The notes beneath the pieces were generated by a model. It did no database searches and was not told where the DNA came from. It was given only the letters and a program-made list of their open reading frames with translations. Below, piece by piece: positions 49,145 through 60,273 of a stretch of DNA of 64,000 nt (positions within the stretch are counted from its first letter, which is position 1; each line of letters opens with the position of its first letter). Source of the stretch: Fusobacterium gastrosuis (lineage in GTDB: Bacteria > Fusobacteriota > Fusobacteriia > Fusobacteriales > Fusobacteriaceae); the NCBI RefSeq assembly GCF_900095285.1, contig NZ_LT607734.1:620001-684000 (forward strand), given 5' to 3'. Position numbers and translations under genes: made by a program.

Positions 49145-52100
49145 ATGGGAATAAGAAGCTTTGAAAAAATAAGAATAAAGTTAGCATCTCCTGAAAAAAT
49201 ACAAGAATGGTCTCATGGAGAAGTAACAAAGCCAGAAACTATAAATTATAGAACATTAAATCCAGAAAAAGATGGATTATTTTGTGAAAAAATATTTGGA
49301 CCAACTAAAGATTGGGAATGTTCTTGTGGAAAATATAAAAGAATGAGATATAAAGGTCTTGTTTGTGAAAAATGTGAAGTAGAAGTAACAAAAGCAAAGG
49401 TTAGAAGAGAGAGAATGGGACATATCTCTCTTGCTGCACCTGTTTCACATATTTGGTATTCTAAAGGAAGTCCTAATAAAATGTCATTAATTATAGGGAT
49501 TTCAGCAAAAGAATTGGAATCTGTTTTATACTTTGCAAGATATATTATAACAGCTAGCCAAGAAGAAAGTTTAACAATAGGAAAAATCCTTACTGAAAAA
49601 GAATATAAACTATATAAGCAAGTGTATGGAACAAAATTTGAGGCTTTCATGGGAGCTGAAGGAATACTGAAACTTCTAGAAGCAATTGATTTAGAAGCTT
49701 TAAGAGAAGAATTAGAAAAAGAATTGGAAGATGTAAATTCTACTCAAAAAAGAAAGAAACTTGTAAAAAGATTAAAAATAGTTAGAGATTTTATATCTTC
49801 TGGAAACAGACCTGAATGGATGATATTAAAAAATGTTCCAGTTATACCAGCTGAATTAAGACCTATGGTTCAATTAGATGGAGGAAGATTCGCTACCTCA
49901 GATTTAAATGATTTGTACAGAAGGGTTATTAACAGAAACAATAGACTTAAAAAATTATTGGAAATAAAAGCTCCTGAGATTGTCGTAAAAAATGAAAAGA
50001 GAATGCTTCAAGAAGCAGTAGATGCACTTATAGACAATGGTAGAAGAGGGAAACCAGTAGTTGCACAAAATAATAGAGAACTAAAGTCTTTATCTGATAT
50101 GTTAAAAGGAAAACAAGGAAGATTTAGACAAAATCTATTGGGGAAACGGGTTGACTATTCAGCGAGATCGGTTATCGTTGTAGGACCATCTTTAAAGATG
50201 AATCAATGTGGAATTCCAAAGAAAATGGCTCTTGAATTATACAAACCTTTTATAATGAGAGAATTAGTAAAAAGAGATTTAGCTAATAACATAAAAATGG
50301 CAAAAAAATTAGTTGAAGATTCTGATGATAAAGTTTGGTCAGTAATTGAAGATGTTATACAAGATCACCCAGTACTTTTGAACAGAGCTCCCACTCTACA
50401 TAGACTATCAATACAAGCATTTGAGCCAGTATTGATAGAGGGGAAAGCTATAAGATTACACCCATTAGTATGTTCAGCGTTTAATGCTGATTTTGATGGG
50501 GACCAAATGGCAGTACACTTAACTTTATCTCCAGAATCTATAATGGAAGCAAAACTTTTAATGCTAGCGCCGAATAATATTATATCTCCATCGAATGGAG
50601 AACCTATTGCAGTGCCTTCACAAGATATGGTTATGGGTTGCTACTATATGACCAAAGAAAAAGAAGGTGCAAAAGGTGAAGGGAAACTATTCTCTAATAT
50701 AGAACAAGTTATAACAGCATATCAAAACGAAAAAATAGAAACACATGCTTTGATAAAAGTCAGAGTAAATGATGAAATGATTGAAACAACAGCTGGAAGA
50801 GTTTTATTCAATGAAATCTTAGATCCAGAAGATAGAGATTATTCTAAAACTTTTGGAAAGAAAGAGTTGAAAAAACTTATAAAAGCTTTATATGAAAAAC
50901 ATGGATTTACTAGAACAGCAGACTTGATAAATAAAATTAAAAACTTTGGATATCATTATGGTACATTTGCTGGAGTTTCAGTAGGAATAGAAGATTTAGA
51001 AATTCCTAAAGAAAAGAAAGGCCTTTTAGAACAAGCAGATAAAGAAGTTGCTGAAATAGAAAAAGACTATAAAGCTGGAAAAATTATAAATGAAGAAAGA
51101 TACAGAAAGACTATTGAAGTTTGGTCAAGAACTACTCAAGCAGTTACAAATGCTATGATGAATAATTTGGATAAGTTCAATCCGGTATATATGATGGCAA
51201 CTTCAGGAGCCAGAGGTAATACTAACCAAATGAGACAGCTTGCAGGAATGAGAGGAAACATGGCGGATACACAAGGAAGAACTATCGAAGTTCCTATCAA
51301 GGCAAACTTTAGAGAAGGTCTTACAGTGTTAGAATTCTTTATGTCATCTCATGGAGCTAGAAAAGGGCTAGCCGATACTGCATTAAGAACTGCCGATTCG
51401 GGATATTTAACAAGAAGACTTGTTGATATATCTCATGAAGTTATAGTAAATTCAGAAGATTGTGGAACTGAACAAGGAATAGAAGTTGAAGCATTAATTG
51501 GATCTGATGGTAAAACAATCGAAGAATTAAGTGAAAGAATAAATGGTAGAGTATTAGCAGAAGACTTAGTTTACAAGAAAAAAGTAATAGCTACAAGAAA
51601 TACTATGATAGGCAAAGAACTAATAGATAAAATAGAAGAACTAGGAATTAAAAAAGTTAAGATAAGATCTCCATTAACTTGTGGACTTGAAAAAGGAGTT
51701 TGCCAAAAATGTTATGGAATGGATTTATCTAACTATAAAGAAATTTTACTTGGAGAAGCTGTTGGTGTAGTTGCTGCACAATCAATAGGGGAACCAGGTA
51801 CACAGCTTACAATGAGAACTTTCCATACAGGAGGAGTTGCTGGAGCTGCCACAGTTGTAAATTCTAAAAAGGCAGAAAATGAAGGAATTATATCATTTAG
51901 AGATATAAAAACTTTAGATATAAATGGAGAAGATGTAGTAGTAAGCCAAGGTGGAAAAATAATTGTTGGAGATAATGAACACGAAGTTGACTCAGGATCA
52001 ATAATAAGAGTAAAAGAAGGTCAAAAAGTAAAAGAAGGGGAAGTTCTTGTAAACTTTGATCCACACCATATTCCTATAATTTCTGCTCATGATGGAAAGA

Positions 52101-53095
52101 TTGAATACAGAGATTTCAATCCTAAAAAAATTCGTGATGAAAAATATGATGTATATGAATATTTGGTTGTAAAATCTGTGGACAGTGCAGATGCCAACCC
52201 AAGAGTTCATATCCGTGATAAGAAAAATGAAAAACTTGCTACATATACTATTCCTTATGGAGCATATATGATGGTAAGAGATGGAGAGAAAGTTAAAAAA
52301 GGGGATATTATTGCTAAGATAATAAAAGTTGGAGAAGGAACAAAGGACATTACAGGAGGTCTTCCTAGAATACAAGAATTATTTGAAGCAAGAAACCCTA
52401 AAGGAAAAGCTCTTTTATCTGAAATAGATGGAAAAATAGAAATTTTACCTAAACAAAAGAAACAAATGAGAGCTATAGTTGTAAGATCAATTGAAGATCC
52501 AAAAGAGTATAAAGAATATTTAGTACCTATGGGAGAACGTTTGGTTGTGACAGATGGATTGAAAATTAAAGCTGGAGATAAGATAACAGAAGGAGCTATT
52601 TCTCCTTATGACATCTTAAATATAAAAGGTCTTGTTGCAGCTGAACAATTCATACTAGAATCTGTACAACAAGTATATAGAGATCAAGATGTTACAGTTA
52701 ACGATAAACATATTGAAATTATTGTTAAACAAATGTTTAAGAAGGTAAGAATAGTGGATTCAGGAGCTTCTTTATTCTTAGAAGATGAAGCACTTGAAAA
52801 AAGAGTTGTAGATCTTGAAAATAAAAAATTAAAAGAACAAGGAAAAGCTCTAATAAAATATGAACCTATTATTCAAGGTATAACAAAAGCAGCTGTAAAT
52901 ACTGGAAGTTTTATATCTGCAGCATCTTTCCAAGAAACAACAAAAGTTTTATCAAATGCAGCAATTGAAGGAAAAGTTGACTACCTAGAAGGATTAAAAG
53001 AAAATGTAATTTTAGGTAAGAAAATTCCAGCTGGTACAGGATTTAATATGTATAAGAACATAAAACTTAAACATAATATTGATGAAGAAAATTAA
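49145..53095 (+). CDS. rpoC: RNA polymerase beta' subunit
   Basis: A 1316-residue RpoC. The N-terminal zinc ribbon is [19 protein letters not shown] near residue 59, the catalytic Mg site [12 protein letters not shown] near 445, the bridge-helix/trigger region [19 protein letters not shown] near 738, and the second zinc site [13 protein letters not shown] near 844. It contains an inserted hybrid/barrel segment near 940-1090. AAGGAGG precedes the start. A long inverted repeat follows the stop. Confidence 0.98.
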   Translation: MGIRSFEKIRIKLASPEKIQEWSHGEVTKPETINYRTLNPEKDGLFCEKIFGPTKDWECSCGKYKRMRYKGLVCEKCEVEVTKAKVRRERMGHISLAAPVSHIWYSKGSPNKMSLIIGISAKELESVLYFARYIITASQEESLTIGKILTEKEYKLYKQVYGTKFEAFMGAEGILKLLEAIDLEALREELEKELEDVNSTQKRKKLVKRLKIVRDFISSGNRPEWMILKNVPVIPAELRPMVQLDGGRFATSDLNDLYRRVINRNNRLKKLLEIKAPEIVVKNEKRMLQEAVDALIDNGRRGKPVVAQNNRELKSLSDMLKGKQGRFRQNLLGKRVDYSARSVIVVGPSLKMNQCGIPKKMALELYKPFIMRELVKRDLANNIKMAKKLVEDSDDKVWSVIEDVIQDHPVLLNRAPTLHRLSIQAFEPVLIEGKAIRLHPLVCSAFNADFDGDQMAVHLTLSPESIMEAKLLMLAPNNIISPSNGEPIAVPSQDMVMGCYYMTKEKEGAKGEGKLFSNIEQVITAYQNEKIETHALIKVRVNDEMIETTAGRVLFNEILDPEDRDYSKTFGKKELKKLIKALYEKHGFTRTADLINKIKNFGYHYGTFAGVSVGIEDLEIPKEKKGLLEQADKEVAEIEKDYKAGKIINEERYRKTIEVWSRTTQAVTNAMMNNLDKFNPVYMMATSGARGNTNQMRQLAGMRGNMADTQGRTIEVPIKANFREGLTVLEFFMSSHGARKGLADTALRTADSGYLTRRLVDISHEVIVNSEDCGTEQGIEVEALIGSDGKTIEELSERINGRVLAEDLVYKKKVIATRNTMIGKELIDKIEELGIKKVKIRSPLTCGLEKGVCQKCYGMDLSNYKEILLGEAVGVVAAQSIGEPGTQLTMRTFHTGGVAGAATVVNSKKAENEGIISFRDIKTLDINGEDVVVSQGGKIIVGDNEHEVDSGSIIRVKEGQKVKEGEVLVNFDPHHIPIISAHDGKIEYRDFNPKKIRDEKYDVYEYLVVKSVDSADANPRVHIRDKKNEKLATYTIPYGAYMMVRDGEKVKKGDIIAKIIKVGEGTKDITGGLPRIQELFEARNPKGKALLSEIDGKIEILPKQKKQMRAIVVRSIEDPKEYKEYLVPMGERLVVTDGLKIKAGDKITEGAISPYDILNIKGLVAAEQFILESVQQVYRDQDVTVNDKHIEIIVKQMFKKVRIVDSGASLFLEDEALEKRVVDLENKKLKEQGKALIKYEPIIQGITKAAVNTGSFISAASFQETTKVLSNAAIEGKVDYLEGLKENVILGKKIPAGTGFNMYKNIKLKHNIDEEN

Positions 53096-53115
53096 TATGT
53101 AAAGTTAAAAATAAT

Positions 53116-53175
53116 AAAATTTTGAAAGCAGAGTTAGAGATGAAACTATATTACGACTCTGCTTCTCAAAATTTT
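53116..53175 (+). terminator. Long stem-loop after rpoC
   Basis: About 19 bp pair: AAAATTTTGA-AAGCAGAGT (53116-53134) with ACTCTGCTT-CTCAAAATTTT (53156-53175), with one bulge. Only TTTT follows, inside the stem, so it could be a terminator or an mRNA-stabilising or processing stem between rpoC and yicC. Confidence 0.6.
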
Positions 53176-53211
53176 AGTTAGGGCTTAGTTATAGGTATGG
53201 AGGAAAGTTAT

Positions 53212-54087
53212 ATGAGAAGTATGACAGGTTATTCTAGATTAAACTATGAAGATGAGAAATATAGAATAAGTATGGAAATAAAAAGTGTTAATAATAAAAA
53301 CTTATCAACAAAAATAAAACTTCCATATAATTTAAACTTACTGGAAAATTTTATAAGACTTCAGGTTGCATCTATGATAAGTAGAGGATCAATTGATTTA
53401 AGAATTGATTTTGAAGACAAAAATGAAAGTTTGCAGGAATTAAAATATGATGAAAATCTAGCCAAATCTTGTATGAATATTATGAATAGGATGGAAGAAG
53501 ATTTTCAAGAAAAGTTCTCAAACAAAATGGACTTTTTGATTAGAACTTTTTCTGTGGTGTCAAAGCAAGATTTAGATGTAGATGAAAATACTTACAAAGA
53601 AATTATTGAAATTAAACTTAATGAATTGTTAAAAAACTTTATACAAACTAAACTTGACGAAGGAAATAGACTTAAAGAATTTTTTAAAGAACAACTCATT
53701 AAGTTAAGAAAAAATCTAGCAGAGATAAAAAAATTGAAAGTAGATGTAGTAGAAAATTATAAAACTAGATTACTTTCAAATATTGAAGCTATAAAGCAAA
53801 ATATTGAAATAAAAGAAGAAGATATACTGAAAGAAGTTTTAATATATAGTGATAGAGTTGATATAACAGAGGAAATCTCAAGATTAGACAGCCATTTTAA
53901 TCAACTTGACATAGAATTTGAGGATAAAGGAAATCAAGGGAAAAAAATAGAGTTTATTTTTCAAGAAATTTTTAGAGAATTTAATACTATGGGAGTAAAA
54001 GCTAATATGTATGAAATTTCTAAATTAGTAGTGGAAAGTAAAAATGAACTTGAAAAAATGAGAGAGCAAATAATGAATATAGAATAG
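53212..54087 (+). CDS. yicC: YicC-family endoribonuclease
   Basis: A 291-residue YicC protein. It starts MRSMTGYSR, with EIKSVNNKNLSTKIKLP near residue 22 and the C-terminal QEIFREFNTMGVKA and KNELEKMREQIMNIE. Family members are RNA endonucleases that affect small-RNA decay, often beside gmk and rpoZ exactly as here. I start at 53212 with GGAGG eight bases upstream, not at the in-frame ATG 53197 that precedes this site. gmk follows after 10 bp. Confidence 0.92.
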   Translation: MRSMTGYSRLNYEDEKYRISMEIKSVNNKNLSTKIKLPYNLNLLENFIRLQVASMISRGSIDLRIDFEDKNESLQELKYDENLAKSCMNIMNRMEEDFQEKFSNKMDFLIRTFSVVSKQDLDVDENTYKEIIEIKLNELLKNFIQTKLDEGNRLKEFFKEQLIKLRKNLAEIKKLKVDVVENYKTRLLSNIEAIKQNIEIKEEDILKEVLIYSDRVDITEEISRLDSHFNQLDIEFEDKGNQGKKIEFIFQEIFREFNTMGVKANMYEISKLVVESKNELEKMREQIMNIE

Positions 54088-54097
54088 GGAGAATACT

Positions 54098-54646
54098 ATG
54101 GCTTTGGGCAAATTGTATGTAGTATCTGGACCAAGTGGTGCTGGGAAATCTACGGTATGTAAGGAAGTTCGTAAAATTCTTGGAATAAATTTATCTATAT
54201 CTGCTACAAGTAGAAAACCTCGTGAAGGTGAAAAAGATGGAGTGGATTATTATTTTCTAACTGTTGATGAATTTGAAAAAAAGATTCAAGCTGGAGAATT
54301 TTTAGAGTATGCAAAAGTACACAATAATTATTATGGAACTTTAAAATCTGAGGTTGAAAAAAGGCTTGAGAATGGTGAAAAAATAATTCTTGAAATTGAT
54401 GTACAAGGTGGAGTGCAGGTAAAAGAAAAATTTCCTGATGCCCAGTTGATTTTCTTTAAAACACCTACTAAGGAAGATTTAGAAAAAAGATTGAGGGGTA
54501 GACAGACAGACAGTGAAGAAACAATAGCATTGAGATTAAAGAATTCATTGGCAGAATTAGAATACGAAGAAAAATACGAAGTAACTATTATTAACAGAGA
54601 AATAGAACAAGCTTGTAGAGATCTTATAAATATTATTGAGAAATAG
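54098..54646 (+). CDS. gmk: Guanylate kinase
   Basis: GMP kinase of 182 residues using ATP to form GDP. The P-loop is VSGPSGAGKSTVCKEV near residue 8, the GMP-binding site is SATSRKPREGEKDGVDYYF near 35, and the lid region is KRLRGRQTDSEE near 135. It sits between yicC and rpoZ, a widely conserved order. Confidence 0.97.
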   Translation: MALGKLYVVSGPSGAGKSTVCKEVRKILGINLSISATSRKPREGEKDGVDYYFLTVDEFEKKIQAGEFLEYAKVHNNYYGTLKSEVEKRLENGEKIILEIDVQGGVQVKEKFPDAQLIFFKTPTKEDLEKRLRGRQTDSEETIALRLKNSLAELEYEEKYEVTIINREIEQACRDLINIIEK

Positions 54647-54656
54647 GAGAGTAAAT

Positions 54657-54875
54657 ATGAAAAAGGTCATTACTTATGATGAGTTATTAGAAAAAATACC
54701 TAATAAGTACATTCTTACCATTGTTAGTGGAGAAAGATCAAGAGAAAGGGCAAAAGAAAGAATGGAAACTGGTACAGAACCAAGAGCTCTTACGAAATAT
54801 GAGAAGAAAGACACAGAGATGAAGAAGGTTTTCAAAGAAATTTTAGCTGGGAAAATAGGTTATGAAGAGGAATAA
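54657..54875 (+). CDS. rpoZ: RNA polymerase omega subunit
   Basis: A 72-residue omega protein. ITYDELLEKIPNKYILTIVS and GERSRERAKERMETG match the conserved core that folds around the beta' C-terminus. I start at 54657 with GGAGAG upstream; a longer in-frame start inside gmk is unlikely. It overlaps apbE by 14 bp. Confidence 0.92.
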   Translation: MKKVITYDELLEKIPNKYILTIVSGERSRERAKERMETGTEPRALTKYEKKDTEMKKVFKEILAGKIGYEEE

Positions 54876-55872
54876 AGTCACAGCTATCATAATTTTTATG
54901 CTTTTATTTCTTCTGGGCTGTTCTGAGAAGAAAATGCAAAAATATGAAGATTCAAGATTTTTATTTGGAACTTATATAAAAATTATTATCTATGATGAAA
55001 GTCTGGATAAAGCTAAATTAGCTTCAGAAAAAGCTTTCCAAGAAATAGAAAGAATAGATAGTAAATTTAACAGTAAATATGAAGGTAGCATAATAGATAA
55101 ATTAAATAAGTCTTCCAAAAAAGAGGTTGACTTAGATGCAGAAGGAACAGAAATTTTTAATGAAGTTGAAAAAATGTATATATTATCAAACAAAAAATAT
55201 GATATAACTATCGGACCTTTATTAAAATTATGGGGTTTTACTGATGAGATGATAGATTCGTTAACATTAAAAGTTCCTAAAAAGGAAGAAATAGAATTTA
55301 CAAAGCATTTTATTGGTTATGATAAGGTTAAAAAGATAAATAATAAATTGATAATAGAAAGTCCTGTTAAAGAAATTGATACAGGTTCGTTTTTAAAAGG
55401 TTATGCTCTTTCTCAAGCAAAAAAATTACTATTGAAAGAAGGAATAAAAAGTGCCTTTATAACTTCTATTTCTAGCATAGATTTAATTGGATCAAAACCA
55501 TTAGACAAACCTTGGAAAATAGGTTTACAAAACCCTGAAAATCCAAGTGAACTTCTTGGGATAGTGGCATTAAAAAATAAGGCGTTAGGAGTATCCGGAG
55601 ATTACCAGACATATGTTGAAATAGATGGAGAAATGTATCATCATATAATAGATAAAGAAAGTGGCTATCCAATAAGGGATAAGAAGATGGTAGCAGTTGT
55701 TTGTAATGATGCTTTTCTTGCAGATTTATATTCAACAACTTTTTTCTTAATGCCAATAGATAAAGTTATGGAATATGTTGAAAGTCAAAAAGATTTAGAA
55801 GTTATGATAGTTGATAAAGATATGAACATAGTCACAAGTAAAAATTTTGAAATTGAAGAAGTGAAAAAATAA
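54862..55872 (+). CDS. ApbE-like FAD:protein FMN transferase lipoprotein, divergent
   Basis: A 336-residue lipoprotein (signal with LFLLGC lipobox, Cys near 20) of the ApbE family, which attaches FMN to Thr residues of flavoproteins such as the RnfG and RnfD subunits. The C-terminal HHIIDKESGYPI and ADLYSTTFF match the metal site. Two motifs differ from the usual pattern: IDTGSFLKGYAL near residue 172 has lost the GG of D-GG-AKG, and ITSISSIDLIGS near 200 lacks the N-GGD motif. It may be catalytically altered. It overlaps rpoZ by 14 bp. Confidence 0.85.
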   Translation: MKRNKVTAIIIFMLLFLLGCSEKKMQKYEDSRFLFGTYIKIIIYDESLDKAKLASEKAFQEIERIDSKFNSKYEGSIIDKLNKSSKKEVDLDAEGTEIFNEVEKMYILSNKKYDITIGPLLKLWGFTDEMIDSLTLKVPKKEEIEFTKHFIGYDKVKKINNKLIIESPVKEIDTGSFLKGYALSQAKKLLLKEGIKSAFITSISSIDLIGSKPLDKPWKIGLQNPENPSELLGIVALKNKALGVSGDYQTYVEIDGEMYHHIIDKESGYPIRDKKMVAVVCNDAFLADLYSTTFFLMPIDKVMEYVESQKDLEVMIVDKDMNIVTSKNFEIEEVKK

Positions 55873-55940
55873 GCTTGTAAATATATGAAAATTAAAATAT
55901 AATAACTAAGGTAATTAAAATTAAAAAATGGAGGGGAAAA

Positions 55941-57956
55941 ATGGATTTACAAACAGTTTTTTATTTTGGAATAGTTTCTGGGATAATTTCATTAGTTGCA
56001 GCATATTATTATGCAAAAAAAGTTGAACACTATGAAATTAATATTCCAAAAGTACAAGAAATAACAGATGCAATAAGAGAAGGGGCTATGGCGTTTTTAA
56101 CAGCTGAATATAAAATACTTATTTGGTTCGTTGTAGTGGTTGCAGTAGCTTTAGGTGCATTTATTGGGCTTCCAACAGCAATATCATTTGTTTTAGGAGC
56201 TATAACTTCAGCGATAGCAGGAAATGCTGGAATGAGAATAGCAACTAAAGCCAACGGAAGAACAGCAATAGCTGCAAAAGAAGGAGGATTAGCAAAAGCA
56301 TTAGATGTTGCATTCTCTGGTGGAGCAGTTATGGGATTAACAGTAGTTGGTCTAGGAATGTTAATGTTATCTCTAATTTTATTAGTAGTTAATACAATTG
56401 GAGTAGATATCAATCATGTTACAGGATTTGGAATGGGAGCTTCATCAATAGCATTATTTGCAAGAGTTGGTGGAGGTATTTATACTAAGGCTGCAGACGT
56501 TGGAGCTGACTTAGTTGGGAAAGTTGAAGCAGGAATTCCTGAGGATGATCCTAGAAATCCAGCAACAATAGCTGATAATGTTGGGGATAATGTAGGAGAC
56601 GTTGCAGGAATGGGAGCTGATTTATTTGAATCTTATGTTGGATCAATTATAGCTACTATAACTTTAGCATATTTATTAAAAGATGTTGCTGATCCTACAC
56701 CTTATGCAGTGGCACCACTTTTAATTTCTGGTTTCGGAATAGTAGCATCAATTATAGCTACTTTAACAGTAAAGACTGATGATGCAACAAAAGTTCATGC
56801 TAAACTTGAAAATGGAACAAGAATAGCAGGGGTATTAACAATAATAGCATCTTATGGAATAATTAAATATTTAGGACTTCCTAATGGAGTATTTTTATCA
56901 ATAGTAGCAGGTTTAGTGGCAGGTTTAGTTATTGCTTACTTTACAGGAGTTTATACTGATACAGGAAGAAGAGCAGTAAATAGAGTATCTGATGCTGCAG
57001 GAACAGGAGCAGCAACTGCTATTATCGAAGGGTTAGCAATTGGAATGGAATCAACAGTTGCCCCATTAATAGTTATAGCTATAGCTATCATAGCTTCATT
57101 CAAAACAGCAGGATTATACGGAATAGCAATAGCTGCAGTGGGAATGCTTGCTACAACTGGAATGGTAGTTGCTGTTGATGCTTATGGTCCAGTTGCAGAT
57201 AATGCAGGGGGAATTGCAGAAATGTCTGAATTACCTCATGAAGTTAGAGAAACTACTGATAAACTAGATGCAGTTGGAAACTCTACAGCTGCAGTAGGAA
57301 AAGGATTTGCAATAGGGTCAGCTGCTTTAACAGCTTTATCTTTATTTGCAGCTTATAAAGAAGCAGTAGATAAATTAACAACTGAAAAGTTAGTAATAGA
57401 TGTTACAGATCCAGAAGTTATAGCAGGATTATTTATAGGAGGAATGTTAACATTCTTATTCTCTGCATTAACTATGACAGCAGTAGGAAAAGCTGCTATT
57501 GAAATGGTTGAAGAAGTTAGAAGACAGTTTAGAGAATTTCCAGGAATTATGGATAGAACTCAAAAACCTGATTATAAGAGATGTGTTGAGATTTCTACTC
57601 ATTCATCATTAAAACAAATGATATTACCAGGAGTATTGGCAATAATAGTTCCAGTTATCATAGGTATGTGGTCTGTAAAGGCTTTAGGAGGATTATTGGC
57701 AGGATCTCTAGTAACAGGAGTATTAATGGCTATAATGATGGCAAATGCTGGTGGAGCTTGGGATAATGGTAAAAAACAAATTGAAGCTGGATACAAAGGA
57801 GATAAAAAAGGTTCAGACAGACATAAGGCTGCAGTTGTTGGAGATACAGTAGGGGATCCATTCAAAGATACATCTGGACCATCTTTAAATATCTTAATAA
57901 AATTAATGTCTATTGTTTCATTAGTTTTAGTACCTCTATTTGTAAAATTTATGTAA
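55941..57956 (+). CDS. hppA: Membrane-bound ion-pumping pyrophosphatase (K+-dependent type)
   Basis: A 671-residue membrane pyrophosphatase with about 16 membrane segments that couples PPi hydrolysis to H+ or Na+ export. [20 protein letters not shown] near residue 185 is the PPi-binding signature, followed by [40 protein letters not shown] near 446 has Ala at the position where K+-independent enzymes have Lys, so it should need K+. H+ versus Na+ specificity cannot be decided by eye. GGAGGGG precedes the ATG. It is a single-gene unit with a terminator. Confidence 0.96.
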   Translation: MDLQTVFYFGIVSGIISLVAAYYYAKKVEHYEINIPKVQEITDAIREGAMAFLTAEYKILIWFVVVVAVALGAFIGLPTAISFVLGAITSAIAGNAGMRIATKANGRTAIAAKEGGLAKALDVAFSGGAVMGLTVVGLGMLMLSLILLVVNTIGVDINHVTGFGMGASSIALFARVGGGIYTKAADVGADLVGKVEAGIPEDDPRNPATIADNVGDNVGDVAGMGADLFESYVGSIIATITLAYLLKDVADPTPYAVAPLLISGFGIVASIIATLTVKTDDATKVHAKLENGTRIAGVLTIIASYGIIKYLGLPNGVFLSIVAGLVAGLVIAYFTGVYTDTGRRAVNRVSDAAGTGAATAIIEGLAIGMESTVAPLIVIAIAIIASFKTAGLYGIAIAAVGMLATTGMVVAVDAYGPVADNAGGIAEMSELPHEVRETTDKLDAVGNSTAAVGKGFAIGSAALTALSLFAAYKEAVDKLTTEKLVIDVTDPEVIAGLFIGGMLTFLFSALTMTAVGKAAIEMVEEVRRQFREFPGIMDRTQKPDYKRCVEISTHSSLKQMILPGVLAIIVPVIIGMWSVKALGGLLAGSLVTGVLMAIMMANAGGAWDNGKKQIEAGYKGDKKGSDRHKAAVVGDTVGDPFKDTSGPSLNILIKLMSIVSLVLVPLFVKFM

Positions 57957-57993
57957 GATAAATTTTCTAAGAAGATATATGACATAAAAATTA

Positions 57994-58022
57994 AAAAGGG
58001 TAGATTTTTACTACCCTTTTTT
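57994..58022 (+). terminator. Terminator after hppA
   Basis: AAAAGGGTAG pairs with CTACCCTTTT (57994-58003 with 58011-58020). Confidence 0.9.
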
Positions 58023-58167
58023 AGTGTTAAATTTTTTAGTTTAATGCCGGTGTTAAAAATTTTTTTTGTTTAATTTTTATCATCTTTTATTTTTTAGAGA
58101 ATTAGTATATAATATACAAAGACTTTTATTAATCAAGGGAAATATTTATAAATTTTTGGGGAGTTAA

Positions 58168-60114
58168 ATGGAAACACTAAACAAAAGAAACATAGGAATA
58201 GATATATTAAAAGCACTATCAGTAATTTCCGTTATTATTTACCATTTGTATGAATACAAAGGTACATATATAGGAGTGATAGTTTTTTTTGTTATAAGTG
58301 GATATTTTATTACTTCCATATTAGTTGAAAGAGAAGAAAATTATTTTCAATTTATATATAAAAGATTTTCAAAAATATACCCATTATTAACAGCAGTTTT
58401 AGCCATTGTAGTTTTAGCATTTTTCTATTTTAATGGTTTTTTAACTGAAAAAATGATATATAGCTCAGTAAGTGCTTTGCTGGGCGTGAGTAATATTTAT
58501 CAAATACAAAGTGGTTTATCGTATTTCGAGCGAAGTGGAGATATGTTTCCTTTACTCCATACTTGGACTTTGTCAATAGAATTGCAGTTTTATTTAGTGT
58601 ATCCGTTATTTATTTATATATTAAAAAAATTAAAGTTATCCGATAAAAAAAATATGTTAATACTTTTTATTTTGTCCATAATCTCAATGGCTATTATGTA
58701 TTTGAAATCAAAATTAGGGTATGATATAAATGATTTATATTATGGAACTGATACCAGAATTTTTTCATTATTAGTGGGAGGGGCATATTATTTTCAATTT
58801 AAAAATAGAGAAATAGATAAACGAAAAATGAATATTTATGCAAGTATCTCATTGTTTTTTATAGTGTTTGCTGTTTTATCAGTAGATTATATGATGAAGA
58901 TAAACTATCAAGGCTTACTATATTTTTTAAGTATTTTGGCAGGAATACTGACTGTAGCAACAGTCAAGGGAAATTTTTTAAATTCAGAAAATATATTATT
59001 TAAAACTTTAGGAAATTTAGGAAAACATAGCTATTGTTATTATTTATGGCAATATCCAATAATGATATTTACCGAGGAATATTTTAAATGGTCAGATATA
59101 AAATATAATTATTCAGTGGCTATACAGATATTAATCCTAATAGGAGTATCTGAAATTTCATATGAATTTCTGGAAGTGAGAGTGAAGATGGCAAAAATTT
59201 TACAAAGAATATTTTTATTAACTTATTTAGTTGCAATATTTTTCTTACCTATAAGTGAAGAAACAAATTCAAAAGTTATTGAAGACATGATAAAAGAAGT
59301 AAATATAGAAATGCAAATAAAAGAACTAAATACAGAAAAGAAAAAGGAATTTATAAAAAATATTGAAAATGTTGATAATTTTGAAAAGAGATTGTTAGGG
59401 ATTGAAGATATACCAAATCAAGAAAAAATAGAGGTAACTGAAAAAATTCCTAATGAAGTAAAAAATAAAGGAGATATTGAAGAAAAAATAGATAAAAAAG
59501 AAATTGTAATAAAAAAAGAAAAATTAGAAGAGGCTAGTATAATTAAAAAATTAGAGGAGAAAAAAGAAGAAACTAAATTTAGTAAAGTGGAAGATGAAGA
59601 TAATAAAGAAAAAAAGGAAAATTTGAAAAATAAAACGACAGGGAAATATTTGGATAAAGGGAAATATACTTTTGTAGGAGATTCAGTTATGAAAGGAGCG
59701 GAACCTTTTATAAAAGATATCTTCATAAATTCTAATGTTGATGCAAAAGTTTCAAGACAATTTACAAATTTACCAGAAATTTTAAAAGATTTAAAAGCTC
59801 ATAAAAAATTAAATGATACTGTTATTGTTCATTTAGGAACAAATGGTGTTATAAATAAAGAATCATTTGAAAAATCTATGGAATTATTAAAGGGTAAAAA
59901 AGTTTATTTTATGAATGCAGTTGTTCCTAAATTTTGGGAAGAAAGTATAAATAAAAATTTGAAAGAATGGTCTAAGGATTATGATAATGTTAAACTAATA
60001 GATTGGCATAAAAAAGCAAAAGGTAAAAAAGAATTATTTTATAAAGATGCAATTCATCCTAACAAGGTTGGGGCAAAGCTTTATGCAGAATTTATTTATG
60101 AAAATATAAAATAG
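58168..60114 (+). CDS. OatA-like O-acetyltransferase (acyltransferase-3 plus SGNH domains)
   Basis: A 648-residue envelope enzyme of the OatA plan: an acyltransferase-3 membrane domain (1-370, about ten segments, ISVIIYHLYEYKG near residue 19 with the conserved His, VFFVISGYFITSIL near 39, TWTLSIELQFYLVYPLF near 131), then a charged Glu/Lys-rich linker (about 370-495), then an SGNH domain. SGNH blocks are FVGDSVMKG near 501, HLGTNG near 552 and DAIHPN near 628. It probably moves acetyl groups to peptidoglycan or another surface glycan. The linker is unusually long and repetitive in composition. Confidence 0.88.
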   Translation: METLNKRNIGIDILKALSVISVIIYHLYEYKGTYIGVIVFFVISGYFITSILVEREENYFQFIYKRFSKIYPLLTAVLAIVVLAFFYFNGFLTEKMIYSSVSALLGVSNIYQIQSGLSYFERSGDMFPLLHTWTLSIELQFYLVYPLFIYILKKLKLSDKKNMLILFILSIISMAIMYLKSKLGYDINDLYYGTDTRIFSLLVGGAYYFQFKNREIDKRKMNIYASISLFFIVFAVLSVDYMMKINYQGLLYFLSILAGILTVATVKGNFLNSENILFKTLGNLGKHSYCYYLWQYPIMIFTEEYFKWSDIKYNYSVAIQILILIGVSEISYEFLEVRVKMAKILQRIFLLTYLVAIFFLPISEETNSKVIEDMIKEVNIEMQIKELNTEKKKEFIKNIENVDNFEKRLLGIEDIPNQEKIEVTEKIPNEVKNKGDIEEKIDKKEIVIKKEKLEEASIIKKLEEKKEETKFSKVEDEDNKEKKENLKNKTTGKYLDKGKYTFVGDSVMKGAEPFIKDIFINSNVDAKVSRQFTNLPEILKDLKAHKKLNDTVIVHLGTNGVINKESFEKSMELLKGKKVYFMNAVVPKFWEESINKNLKEWSKDYDNVKLIDWHKKAKGKKELFYKDAIHPNKVGAKLYAEFIYENIK

Positions 60115-60133
60115 CATTTTTTGAAAAAGTAAG

Positions 60134-60168
60134 AAAATCTTTGTTATAATTTTTAACAAGGATTTTTT
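60134..60168 (+). terminator. Terminator after the OatA-like gene
   Basis: A 12-bp stem with one G-U pair (AAATCTTTGTTA with TAACAAGGATTT) and a T run. Confidence 0.8.
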
Positions 60169-60273
60169 TCTTTGTGGACAAAGTTTTTATTTCCTTATAA
60201 GGTCAAATTTTATTTAATTTTTCTTGTAAGTATGTTATAATTAATAGATTGTTTTATCTGGAGAGGAGAAAAA

